Origin: a virus
Reading direction: 5' to 3' (one strand)
DNA length: 30,251 bases
IMG/VR virus record: IMGVR_UViG_3300030382_005085
Span: 1 to 30,251 of that record
Positions 5,806 through 13,853 of this stretch are shown here, in pieces (within the stretch, counting starts at the first letter, position 1; the number at the start of each line of letters is the position of its first letter). The position numbers were made by a program, and so were the translations under genes. The notes beneath the pieces were generated by a model. The model saw only the letters and a list, made by a program, of their open reading frames with translations, did no database searches and was not told the origin of the DNA.

Positions 5806-7142
5806 ACAGACTCAGTGGCCCATGAATTTAAATGAATTGGGCCATTGTTGTTCGGATTAACATGGCTAGGAAGCATTCCTTGTTGATGAGCTTGAGCTAT
5901 TAACATAAAAGAATCAGCCCCATGTGATGCCCAATTGTGTTCTGGTGAACCTGTTAAACCATCTTTTAATTCTTTTGCATGATATTCCATCAAACAAGAT
6001 ATGCCAAACTCACATTCTGTTTTATGGAAATAGAATTTAGAAAAAATACCACGTGAAAATTCAATTGCATCTTGCTTCACTTTAGGTCGAGGAACACACC
6101 TGAAATTCAAACCAATAGTTCTAGCTCTTTCTAGCCTAGATGTTCCGCTAGACAATTCCCTAACCTGTATATCATGAGGAGCAAAATGCTCACCAATTAC
6201 TATTCCATTACGATTCCTGTAATCATTAATGTAATTAGCATAATGTTCAAAACCTTCTCCAGTGTTTTCATAATAATGAACACATCGTATTTCTCCGTTT
6301 GGTGAAAACTGAACAAACCAAATAGTCATTGCATCAGATATTCCTAAATCCCAGAAAGTGTGCACAGGTAAAGATGAATCAAGTGGAAAATCTAAAATCC
6401 TATTTTGAGATTCTGCAATACGAAGATACTTTGAAAAATAAGCATTAGACAAAGCTACGTCCCAATCACAAAAATACTCCTGCCTTATTTCTTCGATAGA
6501 CATAATTTTTTTGTCGCTTTCTATTTGTGCATCACTAACAATAGGCTGGCCATCTTCATCTTTAGTATCAGATACAGTTTTGTATTCAGTAAACCATTCA
6601 GGATCATCTTTAACCGCTTCAAATAGTTTATATGCATGATTATGACCCCGAGGTGTAGAGTTGATTAACATCCAGCCTTTGTTTTCATTTATTATTGGTT
6701 TTAAATATTTTAACGCCAATGGTGGTTGTAATGAGTATTCTGAGAAAACCATTCCAACAGCTGCTGTACCAACAAGCTTATCATATCTATTTGCACCAAC
6801 AACTTGAATAGTAGATCCATTAAATAATTCAATTCGCATTTCTGTATTGTTAATTCTTTTAATTAATGGCTTTGGGATGTGATCTAGAAAACTATTTCCG
6901 TGTTTATCAATACCAACCCAAATGGCTTTTCTACCTTGACCAATTTCAGGGAATATATAGAAATAGTTTCCAGTTCTTTGTAGTGCTTTGCAAAGCAATA
7001 AATTCCAACAAGTCTTATCTTTGCCAGCTCGCCTGTGCCAAACAATATAACCAAAATTAATTTGTTTATTTAAAAAGGAGTCGAATAAGGCGAATTGGTA
7101 ATCTCTAGGCGTAAATTTATAAGGCAATCTTTCAATCTGCAT
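5799..7142 (-). CDS. Terminase large subunit
   Basis: The DNA-packaging motor ATPase and nuclease. Walker A is at about residues 35-44 (VWHRRAGKDKT). The Walker B-like segment is VGMVFSEYSLQPP, with Ser-Glu as in this podovirus terminase group, and the coupling motif is LINSTPRGHNHA. The RNase H-like nuclease half shows TFWDLGISDAMT, FAPHDIQ and a late GADSF, which provide the metal-binding acids. At 447 aa it is shorter than T7 gp19. It is the last gene of the late unit, as gene 19 is in T7, far from its small subunit at 25,887. Start ATG overlaps the stop of the holin-like gene (TAATG) after AGAGG. Confidence 0.92.
   Translation of the reverse strand: MQIERLPYKFTPRDYQFALFDSFLNKQINFGYIVWHRRAGKDKTCWNLLLCKALQRTGNYFYIFPEIGQGRKAIWVGIDKHGNSFLDHIPKPLIKRINNTEMRIELFNGSTIQVVGANRYDKLVGTAAVGMVFSEYSLQPPLALKYLKPIINENKGWMLINSTPRGHNHAYKLFEAVKDDPEWFTEYKTVSDTKDEDGQPIVSDAQIESDKKIMSIEEIRQEYFCDWDVALSNAYFSKYLRIAESQNRILDFPLDSSLPVHTFWDLGISDAMTIWFVQFSPNGEIRCVHYYENTGEGFEHYANYINDYRNRNGIVIGEHFAPHDIQVRELSSGTSRLERARTIGLNFRCVPRPKVKQDAIEFSRGIFSKFYFHKTECEFGISCLMEYHAKELKDGLTGSPEHNWASHGADSFMLIAQAHQQGMLPSHVNPNNNGPIHLNSWATESVI
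5816..5844 (+). terminator. Possible weak terminator hairpin at the convergent gene ends
   Basis: Inverted repeat TGGCCCA / TGGGCCA with a 15-base loop, followed on the plus strand by TTGTTGTT. It lies just past the last plus-strand gene and inside the end of the terminase gene. The loop is large and the T tract broken, so function is uncertain. Confidence 0.3.
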
Positions 7143-7549
7143 TAAGGCCTCTTGGTTGGTGAGCTAAAATAAAAACCCAGGATATACATCGTAGCAGGAA
7201 TAACTATAGGAGGCAACACTAATCCATGAATAACCTTGAATTCTGTTGAGGTGTCTCCATAGAAAATTGAAGCAAAGAAGCCATGTGATTCAATGAAAGG
7301 CATATACATAGGTATCTTTAAAAGAACAGCAATAATTGGATATATAATAATTGACATTATTAAGCTCAAAGCTATGATCCGCCTTGTCCATTGATAAAAT
7401 CTATTAGTTGATTCTCTATTTTGTATTTTGTCTTTTGCTAAAAGTTCTTGTTGTCTTTGCTGTAACAATGCTTGATTGTCCAAATAAGATTTAACAATGC
7501 CTACAATCGACCCAGTAAATAATGAAATCAAACTAATAGATATACTCAT
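7142..7549 (-). CDS. Probable holin (three TM segments)
   Basis: 135 aa with an amphipathic or hydrophobic N-terminal stretch (residues 3-20), a Gln/Glu/Lys-rich helix (25-48), then two clear membrane spans, about 56-77 (ALSLIMSIIIYPIIAVLL) and 108-129 (LVLPPIVIPATMYILGFYF). The topology and the WTRR motif before the second span resemble three-TM phage holins. Holins make the inner-membrane lesion that times lysis. Its place between tail fibre and terminase genes matches T7 gene 17.5. It could be another small membrane protein; the position is the strongest argument. Confidence 0.6.
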   Translation of the reverse strand: MSISISLISLFTGSIVGIVKSYLDNQALLQQRQQELLAKDKIQNRESTNRFYQWTRRIIALSLIMSIIIYPIIAVLLKIPMYMPFIESHGFFASIFYGDTSTEFKVIHGLVLPPIVIPATMYILGFYFSSPTKRP

Positions 7550-7551
7550 AT

Positions 7552-7908
7552 TTATTCCATTTTATTTATTTTGTCATCAAGTTTAATAATACTTTCATAA
7601 ATCCTTGCATACATATCTTGTTTGTGCCATTCATTTTTCAACATTAAAGCTTTGTTTTCTAACGCTTCATTGTCTGCACGTTTAATATAAGATGACAAAG
7701 ACGATTTATCTTGTTCACTAACGTTCATAATATCATTTTTGTTTCTTTCTATTTTATAAGCCATGTCAGTTAACTCTGATGTGACCTGTAATAATTCAGC
7801 ATCTATCTTTGAAAAGCGCTCGCATGTTGCATATATAATAGCTATTATGCCGACTATACTAATTATTAACTTTAAAATTTCACTGCTTTTTTTTACCATT
7901 TCAAACAT
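7552..7908 (-). CDS. Spanin-like membrane-anchored coiled-coil protein
   Basis: 118 aa: one N-terminal hydrophobic span (about residues 11-27, ILKLIISIVGIIAIIYA) followed by a long, charged, helical domain (30-118) with heptad-like leucines. This N-in, periplasmic coiled-coil plan is that of inner-membrane spanins such as T7 gp18.5 and lambda Rz. Neighbours are a holin-like gene and terminase, as in T7. I found no nested lipoprotein partner, so it could instead be a holin-associated protein of unknown type. Ribosome site AAGGAA precedes the ATG. Confidence 0.45.
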   Translation of the reverse strand: MFEMVKKSSEILKLIISIVGIIAIIYATCERFSKIDAELLQVTSELTDMAYKIERNKNDIMNVSEQDKSSLSSYIKRADNEALENKALMLKNEWHKQDMYARIYESIIKLDDKINKME

Positions 7909-7918
7909 TATTTTTTCC

Positions 7919-8389
7919 TTAATTTAATTTAAATATTATTGAATATTCTTTACCATTTAAAAATTGTTGAGTATTTCTATCGATAATATGCGACATTTGC
8001 CCACCGCCACTAGTAAAACTACTATACTCAAAATCTCCTAAAACAAAACCATTATCTTGTTGTATTATTTTTATAGATTTAAATGTTAAAACAGGCTCAA
8101 TATTTAGATTTACATCTGCTGGATCACTGCTCACCGCAGTAGTATAAATTTGAACAATTGTTGTTCCAGATAAAGTATTTGGCGTTAATGCTCCAAAATT
8201 TTCTAAAACAGGATCTGAACCACCGTCTCTGAAACCATTTACAAAACCACCAAAAGGTGGTGATGTTCCTGCAGTAAGAGTATAATGTTTTTTATTATAT
8301 ATATTTTCCCCTTCAGAATAAATTTCTTTAATTTCGCTTCCTTTAAAATAAATATTTTCTAATTCATTCCCAGAATTATATATTGGCAT
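7919..8389 (-). CDS. Tail fibre or adhesin-like protein (156 aa)
   Basis: The N-terminus carries short repeats of a turn motif often seen in phage fibre proteins (NIYFKGSEIKEIYSEGENIY). The rest is Gly/Ser/Thr-rich and probably beta-structured (SPPFGGFVNGFRDGGSD, SSFTSGGGQMSHIIDR). It directly follows the main tail fibre gene, so a role as a second fibre subunit or distal adhesin is likely. No chaperone or enzyme motif is visible. Confidence 0.5.
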   Translation of the reverse strand: MPIYNSGNELENIYFKGSEIKEIYSEGENIYNKKHYTLTAGTSPPFGGFVNGFRDGGSDPVLENFGALTPNTLSGTTIVQIYTTAVSSDPADVNLNIEPVLTFKSIKIIQQDNGFVLGDFEYSSFTSGGGQMSHIIDRNTQQFLNGKEYSIIFKLN

Positions 8390-8398
8390 AGTAAATCC

Positions 8399-9376
8399 TT
8401 ATACTGAAAAATAAAAATTTAATGGATTTGCATCAGCGGCAGATGCTGCTTGAGCTTCCGCTGCGCTAGCTTTTTTGGTAAAAGTTACAGAATACGATTC
8501 TACTGTCGATTGCATATGCTCTTGAGACCAGCCTCTAGTAGCCACAGTAACATCTGTATTACCAGTTGCAGCAACAGTAGGTTGTGGGCTTCCTTCTGTC
8601 CATTTAACAGCTTCTGATGAAAAAACAATATCACTAGTTCCTGTAGCATTCATCCCATTGCCAATTACAACTTTGTTAGTTGGGTCGGTATAATGAGCTA
8701 AATTCACATCGCCAATTTTAGAATCTATATTATCTAATTCATCTTGTACTGTTGTAGCTGAGGATCCATTCCAATATCCGACCATTTTAGCGCCTGATGA
8801 ACTCGCACTAACAGCAGCTGCTAATTCTGCTTCTAACTCTGCAGCAGATTTACCACTTGGGTCTATTGGAACATCAATAATAGATCCGGTATGATCTTTT
8901 CCCCATGTTCTAGCAGATTCTCCTTCTGAAGGAGTAGACAGTACAGGTATTGTAAGATCATTTTCAGATGGCACCAAAGCACTACCAGATGAATATGTTA
9001 AAGATTTGTCCCCATAAGTTGGCTCTATATTTTCAGAATAAAATTTATTATCTACAGAAATCAAATAATTTGCATCGAATCTAGTGTTTAAATCTTCAGA
9101 AGTTAAACTTGAACCAGGGCTAAAGTTTTCAGGATCTGTGATTTGTACACGCCTAAGAATAGTAATTACTACTGGTGAGGAAGGAGGTGAAGTGAAAGTA
9201 ATATCATAACCATCAGATGTTGGGGTAGATATAGAATAAGTTGCATCAGATTGCAATCCCTGATCAAAATAGACTGTAATATCATCTTTGGAAAAGATCC
9301 ATTGTAATATATTTGAATAAGTTGTAGAACCATTTGCAGTAAATTGAATCTTAACATTTTCAGCTGTAGTTGACAT
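8399..9376 (-). CDS. Tail fibre protein with T7 gp17-like N-terminal domain
   Basis: 325 aa. The first ~110 residues match the tail-attachment domain of T7-type fibres: VKIQFTANGSTTY, ITILRRVQITDPENFSPGSS and LTSEDLNTRFDANY. The rest is Gly/Ser/Thr-rich fibre sequence with an Ala-rich stretch (KASAAEAQAASAADAN) near the end. It recognises or leads to the host receptor. The gene sits immediately after the internal virion genes, as gene 17 does in T7, with an AGGAGGAAAA ribosome site. It is shorter than T7 gp17 (553 aa), so the distal part may come from the next gene. Confidence 0.8.
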   Translation of the reverse strand: MSTTAENVKIQFTANGSTTYSNILQWIFSKDDITVYFDQGLQSDATYSISTPTSDGYDITFTSPPSSPVVITILRRVQITDPENFSPGSSLTSEDLNTRFDANYLISVDNKFYSENIEPTYGDKSLTYSSGSALVPSENDLTIPVLSTPSEGESARTWGKDHTGSIIDVPIDPSGKSAAELEAELAAAVSASSSGAKMVGYWNGSSATTVQDELDNIDSKIGDVNLAHYTDPTNKVVIGNGMNATGTSDIVFSSEAVKWTEGSPQPTVAATGNTDVTVATRGWSQEHMQSTVESYSVTFTKKASAAEAQAASAADANPLNFYFSV

Positions 9377-9384
9377 TTTTCCTC

Positions 9385-11991
9385 CTAAGGAATGATTGGT
9401 GTTGAACCCGTGTAATTTTCAGATCGTTGCCTCATTTCTTCATAAGCACCTGGTTGAATTGAATCCATTATTTCTTTTCCAATTAAATAATTCATTGCAA
9501 CCAGTGCAATTGGCGTATTCATAAAAGGCATATTTCTTTTTGCAAATTCATAAGATAATAATAAAGAACTTTTCCTATCTCTAATTGATGGTGATTCATA
9601 AGATCTTTTAGCCATTTTCATAAAATATGATCTTGCATCATTAGCAAAAGATGCTGATGGGCCAAGAAGTTCACTAAACATGTCGGTTTTGCTTGATGTG
9701 GCAGCTTCAGCTACATCACCAAATATTCCTAATGCTGGAAGAATAGCTTTTGCCCAAGTATGTGCTGCATGGTCTCCAGTTAAAGGTGCTGGTGCTTCAT
9801 TCTTCAATAACCCTAAAGCTGTATCACCTGCATAACCTAAAACCATTGTACCGACTATAGTTTGCGTTAGAGCAGCAAATGCTTCATATTTGTTATCGCT
9901 TCCTTGCAAATTTCGCATTAATATATTACGAACAAAATTAATTCCATATGATTTGTATTGGAGCAACAAATTAACTGCAGCGCCAGCGGGTGTTTGCATC
10001 CTTAATGCCCTATTTGCTTGGTCTAATAACGATGCTTGTGGCACTACATACTTATATTGATCTTCAAAAAACATCATGGCTTTTTGATACAATTCTTCTC
10101 TTGTTAATTCTAATCCTTTTATATCATCTTCATCCGCTTCGAAAAAAGAATCAGGAGTCAAATAAGTTTTTTTATCAACTATTTTAAGCCCATTATTTCG
10201 CCACACATCCCATTCTTCTGGTTTCCAATTATATAATTTCATTAATCTTTGAAGCTTAGGGTTTAATTCATCAAATGATTTTCCTGCGTTTCTTGCCAAA
10301 TATCTCGAATATGTAGCCATTGTTCCGCGTTTTAATCCATCATCCCACCAAGACAATCCGTTTAATTTAAACATTACGCTGTCGGCTTTTGATAACATTC
10401 CACCAAAACTATTTGGGTCTACACCAAATCGGTTAACTGAACCTATAATATGTTTTGTACCAACACCTAAGCAATCTCTAAATTCTTGCTCTTCTTCTGA
10501 TCCGGCTTTAAACATTCTTTGAAAATTATCAAATTGTTGAGTAATTTTTTCTGGGAAAGTCATGCCCGCAAATGACATGCTTCCCCATTGATTAGAAATA
10601 TCCGATACCGAATGAAAAACAACTCCACCAAGTTTTGTTAAATTATTATAACTTTCAAGATTTTGCATGTATTGTGCAATTTTTGATGATGTACCACCAT
10701 ACAGTTTGCCTGTAACCAAATTCATTTGTCGATCCATCTTTTCAATTATTTTATCACTTGATGGCATTCCTTTATTTTTTTCAATCAATTCATCTTTTAA
10801 TTTTTTGTAAACTGCTTCTGCATTAGGACCAAATTTTTGAACAACACCTAATGACCTTGCTGTAGATCTAAGATCCCTATCTAATGAACCAAGAATACTA
10901 CCAGCCCCATAATTTTCTGCATAGTCTACCCAACCGTTTCCATCTTTGAAAAAATATCTTCTTTGTGGTCTTGCTATTCTAGTTGCTAATGCAGATTGTC
11001 TAGTTATTGGTTCTGATATTACTGATGAGTCACCTATATCAAATGCAGGCTGAGTCTTACTTGAATTAACTTTGTGTATAATAGAATCAAATGTACTGCG
11101 TAAAGATTCATCAATTGCATTTTCATTTTCATGATCAACATCTAAAAAAGATAAATTCCAATCCAAACGTGGCTTTATATAATCTTTCCACATTTCAAAT
11201 GCCGTATCAACTTTTAACTTTTCAAATTCTTTTGATCCTAATGAACTTATTTTTTTTATTAATAATTCTGGTTTACTGACACCAAGTTTTGCTGATAATC
11301 TTTCATTCAAACCTTTAGGATTAAGCATTCTTATTGGGTCATGAAATTGTTTTGTTACACGACCAGCTAATGCTTTTATGGGAATTCCTGCTTGACGCAT
11401 AAGTTTAATACTAGTTTCATTGTGCTCATCTAATGCTTTTGCAACTTTACCAATTAAATCATTTGTAAAGCTTTGTTTCAATATTTGATCTACAACAGCT
11501 CTTGATTGCGTTTTATCTTTTAATAATTTTACTCCATTAAGTTCTTGCAACTTTTGCAAAATTCCACCTTTAGAATTGCTAAGCTTAGTATAATAAGCAT
11601 TAATAGTAGAGTTCATGCCTCCTCTTACACCAACACCTTTATGTAAATTTCCTGAAAACCATGCACTTTCTAATTTTTTTGCATCCCAATCGTTTCCTTG
11701 TGCTGTTAATCTTTCTCTTGCTAATTTTATTGCGGACATACGAGCCATAACTCTATAAGAGTTCATTTCTTCTTTTAAGCCTTCCAAAACTAATTTTTGA
11801 GCTTTGTCCATGGCGTCATTTATTGATACGCCTTCAGAGCTATATAAATTTTTACCTGTATTTCTAATTGAATTAACCAGAGTTTCAACTGTCTTTTTAT
11901 CAAGGTTTTGACCAGCTGCCTTAATATGATCTTTTGTTTCTGGTTTTTTTAACCATTCTAATATTCTGTCTGTGCATGTTTGTTTAGCCAT
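9385..11991 (-). CDS. Internal virion / ejection protein (868 aa), second half of a split gp16-type protein
   Basis: I chose the ATG at 11991 (MAKQTCTDRILEW) rather than one 21 bases upstream because it follows GGAG by eight bases and overlaps the preceding stop as TGATG. Mostly helical, with Ala/Gly-rich hydrophobic stretches in the second half (TIVGTMVLGYAGDTALGLL, ALLQYKSYGINFVRN) that could insert into membranes. In T7 this position holds gp16, the large protein ejected into the cell envelope to form the DNA channel. No lytic transglycosylase motif was recognised. It shares a GVVFHSV peptide, identical in DNA, with its upstream neighbour. Confidence 0.7.
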   Translation of the reverse strand: MAKQTCTDRILEWLKKPETKDHIKAAGQNLDKKTVETLVNSIRNTGKNLYSSEGVSINDAMDKAQKLVLEGLKEEMNSYRVMARMSAIKLARERLTAQGNDWDAKKLESAWFSGNLHKGVGVRGGMNSTINAYYTKLSNSKGGILQKLQELNGVKLLKDKTQSRAVVDQILKQSFTNDLIGKVAKALDEHNETSIKLMRQAGIPIKALAGRVTKQFHDPIRMLNPKGLNERLSAKLGVSKPELLIKKISSLGSKEFEKLKVDTAFEMWKDYIKPRLDWNLSFLDVDHENENAIDESLRSTFDSIIHKVNSSKTQPAFDIGDSSVISEPITRQSALATRIARPQRRYFFKDGNGWVDYAENYGAGSILGSLDRDLRSTARSLGVVQKFGPNAEAVYKKLKDELIEKNKGMPSSDKIIEKMDRQMNLVTGKLYGGTSSKIAQYMQNLESYNNLTKLGGVVFHSVSDISNQWGSMSFAGMTFPEKITQQFDNFQRMFKAGSEEEQEFRDCLGVGTKHIIGSVNRFGVDPNSFGGMLSKADSVMFKLNGLSWWDDGLKRGTMATYSRYLARNAGKSFDELNPKLQRLMKLYNWKPEEWDVWRNNGLKIVDKKTYLTPDSFFEADEDDIKGLELTREELYQKAMMFFEDQYKYVVPQASLLDQANRALRMQTPAGAAVNLLLQYKSYGINFVRNILMRNLQGSDNKYEAFAALTQTIVGTMVLGYAGDTALGLLKNEAPAPLTGDHAAHTWAKAILPALGIFGDVAEAATSSKTDMFSELLGPSASFANDARSYFMKMAKRSYESPSIRDRKSSLLLSYEFAKRNMPFMNTPIALVAMNYLIGKEIMDSIQPGAYEEMRQRSENYTGSTPIIP
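10606..10627 (-). repeat. 22-bp exact repeat shared by two internal virion genes, copy 1
   Basis: Identical to 13416-13437. On the coding strand it begins TGGAGTTGTTTTTC and encodes GVVFHSV in both proteins. Confidence 0.9.
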
Positions 11992-13853
11992 CAACCATTC
12001 TCCAAGATGCAATATTTAATTGCTTTAACAATTGATCTTTCACCTTCATCATTTTGTTCAGCATCATCAATTATTTTAATCTGTTCTAAATCTTCATCAG
12101 ATAATATTCCTTGATCTTTTAAATCATTGATAGTTTCATCCATCTTCCCAATATCATTTAATGATTCTGAATATGGCCTGTCATCTTTTGCCATTTCTTG
12201 TAGAGACATTCCTTGTGAATCTTGATCAAAACTTTTCATTGGATCATTTAGATTGTTTGCAGTAGCATTAGCTGATGAGGCAACATCTTCTCTAGGTCCT
12301 GTTAAAGTCGTTAATTTGTTTTTTGCTATTTCGTGATAATCATTAGCTTCATCTAATTTAGAACTTATATCGGAAAGTTTTCTAAGGTTATCTGATAAAT
12401 CTTTTGATTTTATTTTATCTGTATCGGATTTTTCAATAAAACTTTTTAGGCTTTTAATTCTATTTTGAACTTCATTATTATGAACTTCATTTCCAGTTTT
12501 CTTTAATGACTCTAATTCTTTTAATTCATTTTCAGGCACATGCATATCAAATGAAAATTGCTTTTCTTCAGGTGGAACTAAATGTGAATCTTTGTTTAAT
12601 GCACTTCTAACCCTTGACATAGGGCCAACATTATACGCATTTTCTTTTAAAGCAGCTTCGAGATTGTTTAATTGTTTATTATCTTTTCCTACTAAATCTT
12701 TTAATAAACCTAAATCTTGCGTAGTCTTTGCATACTTTGTTAATGCAAGACCACCTAGGTCTTCTTTAAATTTTTTACTGGTTTTTAAATCAACATCTCC
12801 ATACTGCTTTTGAATGTCATTTAATGTTTCAGTTGCAGATTGCATGTGATCATCTATCTCATCTTGGTGCAAATCAATTTGATCTTGCATTTGTTCCATT
12901 GTTGATCTTAGATTTTGTGATTCAATAACATCTTGTGGCATATTGTCATAGATTGCTTGTTTTCTTGTAACATCATCTAGCGAATCATTTAAAGATGCTT
13001 TTAATGAAGTAGTGCCATCTATACTACTAGATGCTCCATGTTGTATAAATGAGGTATCAACTGCATTGTTTAAACCATCTTGGCTTGTAACATTGTTTTT
13101 AGAAACATCTATTTTCTCTTCATTTATTGCAGCCTCTGGTGTGGAATCTTTTGCAAACCATATATTTTTTGCAGCACTTCCTAACCCTGCTCCTAATGCT
13201 CCCATTCCAGTCCACATAAACACATTATCTAGATAGTCACCAAATGTTGGCTTATCGTCCATAGCTTTTGCTGCAGAATATCCTACAACACCTGTTGATG
13301 CTCCCCCTATTGCTCCTCCTACACCACCTTCAATTGCATCTTTCATTACTTTTTGTGAAGTAGATAAATCTGCTCCACCTAATCCTGTTGCTGCAGTTAA
13401 ACTTGATAGAGCTTCTACCGAATGAAAAACAACTCCAGCAACTCCAATTGTAGCTGGATCTAATATACTTCCAAGCATCTTGGGGGCAAATCCATTTGTC
13501 CATGATTGATCACTATCTGGCAATCGTTCAACTGTATCTGTCAATCCTTTACGATAATTTTTTACAGAATCTATATATTGATGTGCTACTTCAGGTCCAT
13601 ATATAGATCGGTCATACAGCCAATGAATGCCATGATATGCATCTGCTGTTAAATTCCAATCGCTACTAATTCCTAATTGAAAATTAGATTTAAAAGTTTC
13701 CCATTTAGTTGCTGGATGCTGTGACATGTCATCAGTTGTATAATTTGTAGGAGCTGGACTGTCATCCCATAAACCAATCCCAGCTGATCCATTACTTTGT
13801 GACCAATCTGATGAGTCTTGTGAGCTCATATTGTCGCTTGAGTTTTCATTCAT
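11991..13853 (-). CDS. Internal virion / ejection protein (620 aa), first half of a split gp16-type protein
   Basis: The N-terminus is Ser/Asn/Asp-rich. Residues about 105-235 are Gly/Ala-rich and hydrophobic (LDPATIGVAGVVFHSVEALS, GGVGGAIGGASTGVVGYSAA, WTGMGALGAGLGSAAKN), typical of membrane-inserting ejection proteins. The rest is a long, charged coiled-coil region (about 260-600). It lies between the gp15-like and the 868-aa gene and overlaps both (4 nt ATGA upstream, TGATG downstream), so the three are co-translated. With its downstream neighbour it may equal T7 gp16 in two pieces. No enzymatic motif recognised. Confidence 0.65.
   Translation of the reverse strand: MNENSSDNMSSQDSSDWSQSNGSAGIGLWDDSPAPTNYTTDDMSQHPATKWETFKSNFQLGISSDWNLTADAYHGIHWLYDRSIYGPEVAHQYIDSVKNYRKGLTDTVERLPDSDQSWTNGFAPKMLGSILDPATIGVAGVVFHSVEALSSLTAATGLGGADLSTSQKVMKDAIEGGVGGAIGGASTGVVGYSAAKAMDDKPTFGDYLDNVFMWTGMGALGAGLGSAAKNIWFAKDSTPEAAINEEKIDVSKNNVTSQDGLNNAVDTSFIQHGASSSIDGTTSLKASLNDSLDDVTRKQAIYDNMPQDVIESQNLRSTMEQMQDQIDLHQDEIDDHMQSATETLNDIQKQYGDVDLKTSKKFKEDLGGLALTKYAKTTQDLGLLKDLVGKDNKQLNNLEAALKENAYNVGPMSRVRSALNKDSHLVPPEEKQFSFDMHVPENELKELESLKKTGNEVHNNEVQNRIKSLKSFIEKSDTDKIKSKDLSDNLRKLSDISSKLDEANDYHEIAKNKLTTLTGPREDVASSANATANNLNDPMKSFDQDSQGMSLQEMAKDDRPYSESLNDIGKMDETINDLKDQGILSDEDLEQIKIIDDAEQNDEGERSIVKAIKYCILENG
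13416..13437 (-). repeat. 22-bp exact repeat shared by two internal virion genes, copy 2
   Basis: Identical to 10606-10627; in-frame coding for GVVFHSV inside the hydrophobic region of the 620-aa protein. Confidence 0.9.

Noticed and set aside
8399-9376. Diversity-generating retroelement target in the tail fibre
   Set aside because: No reverse transcriptase and no template repeat were found in the window.
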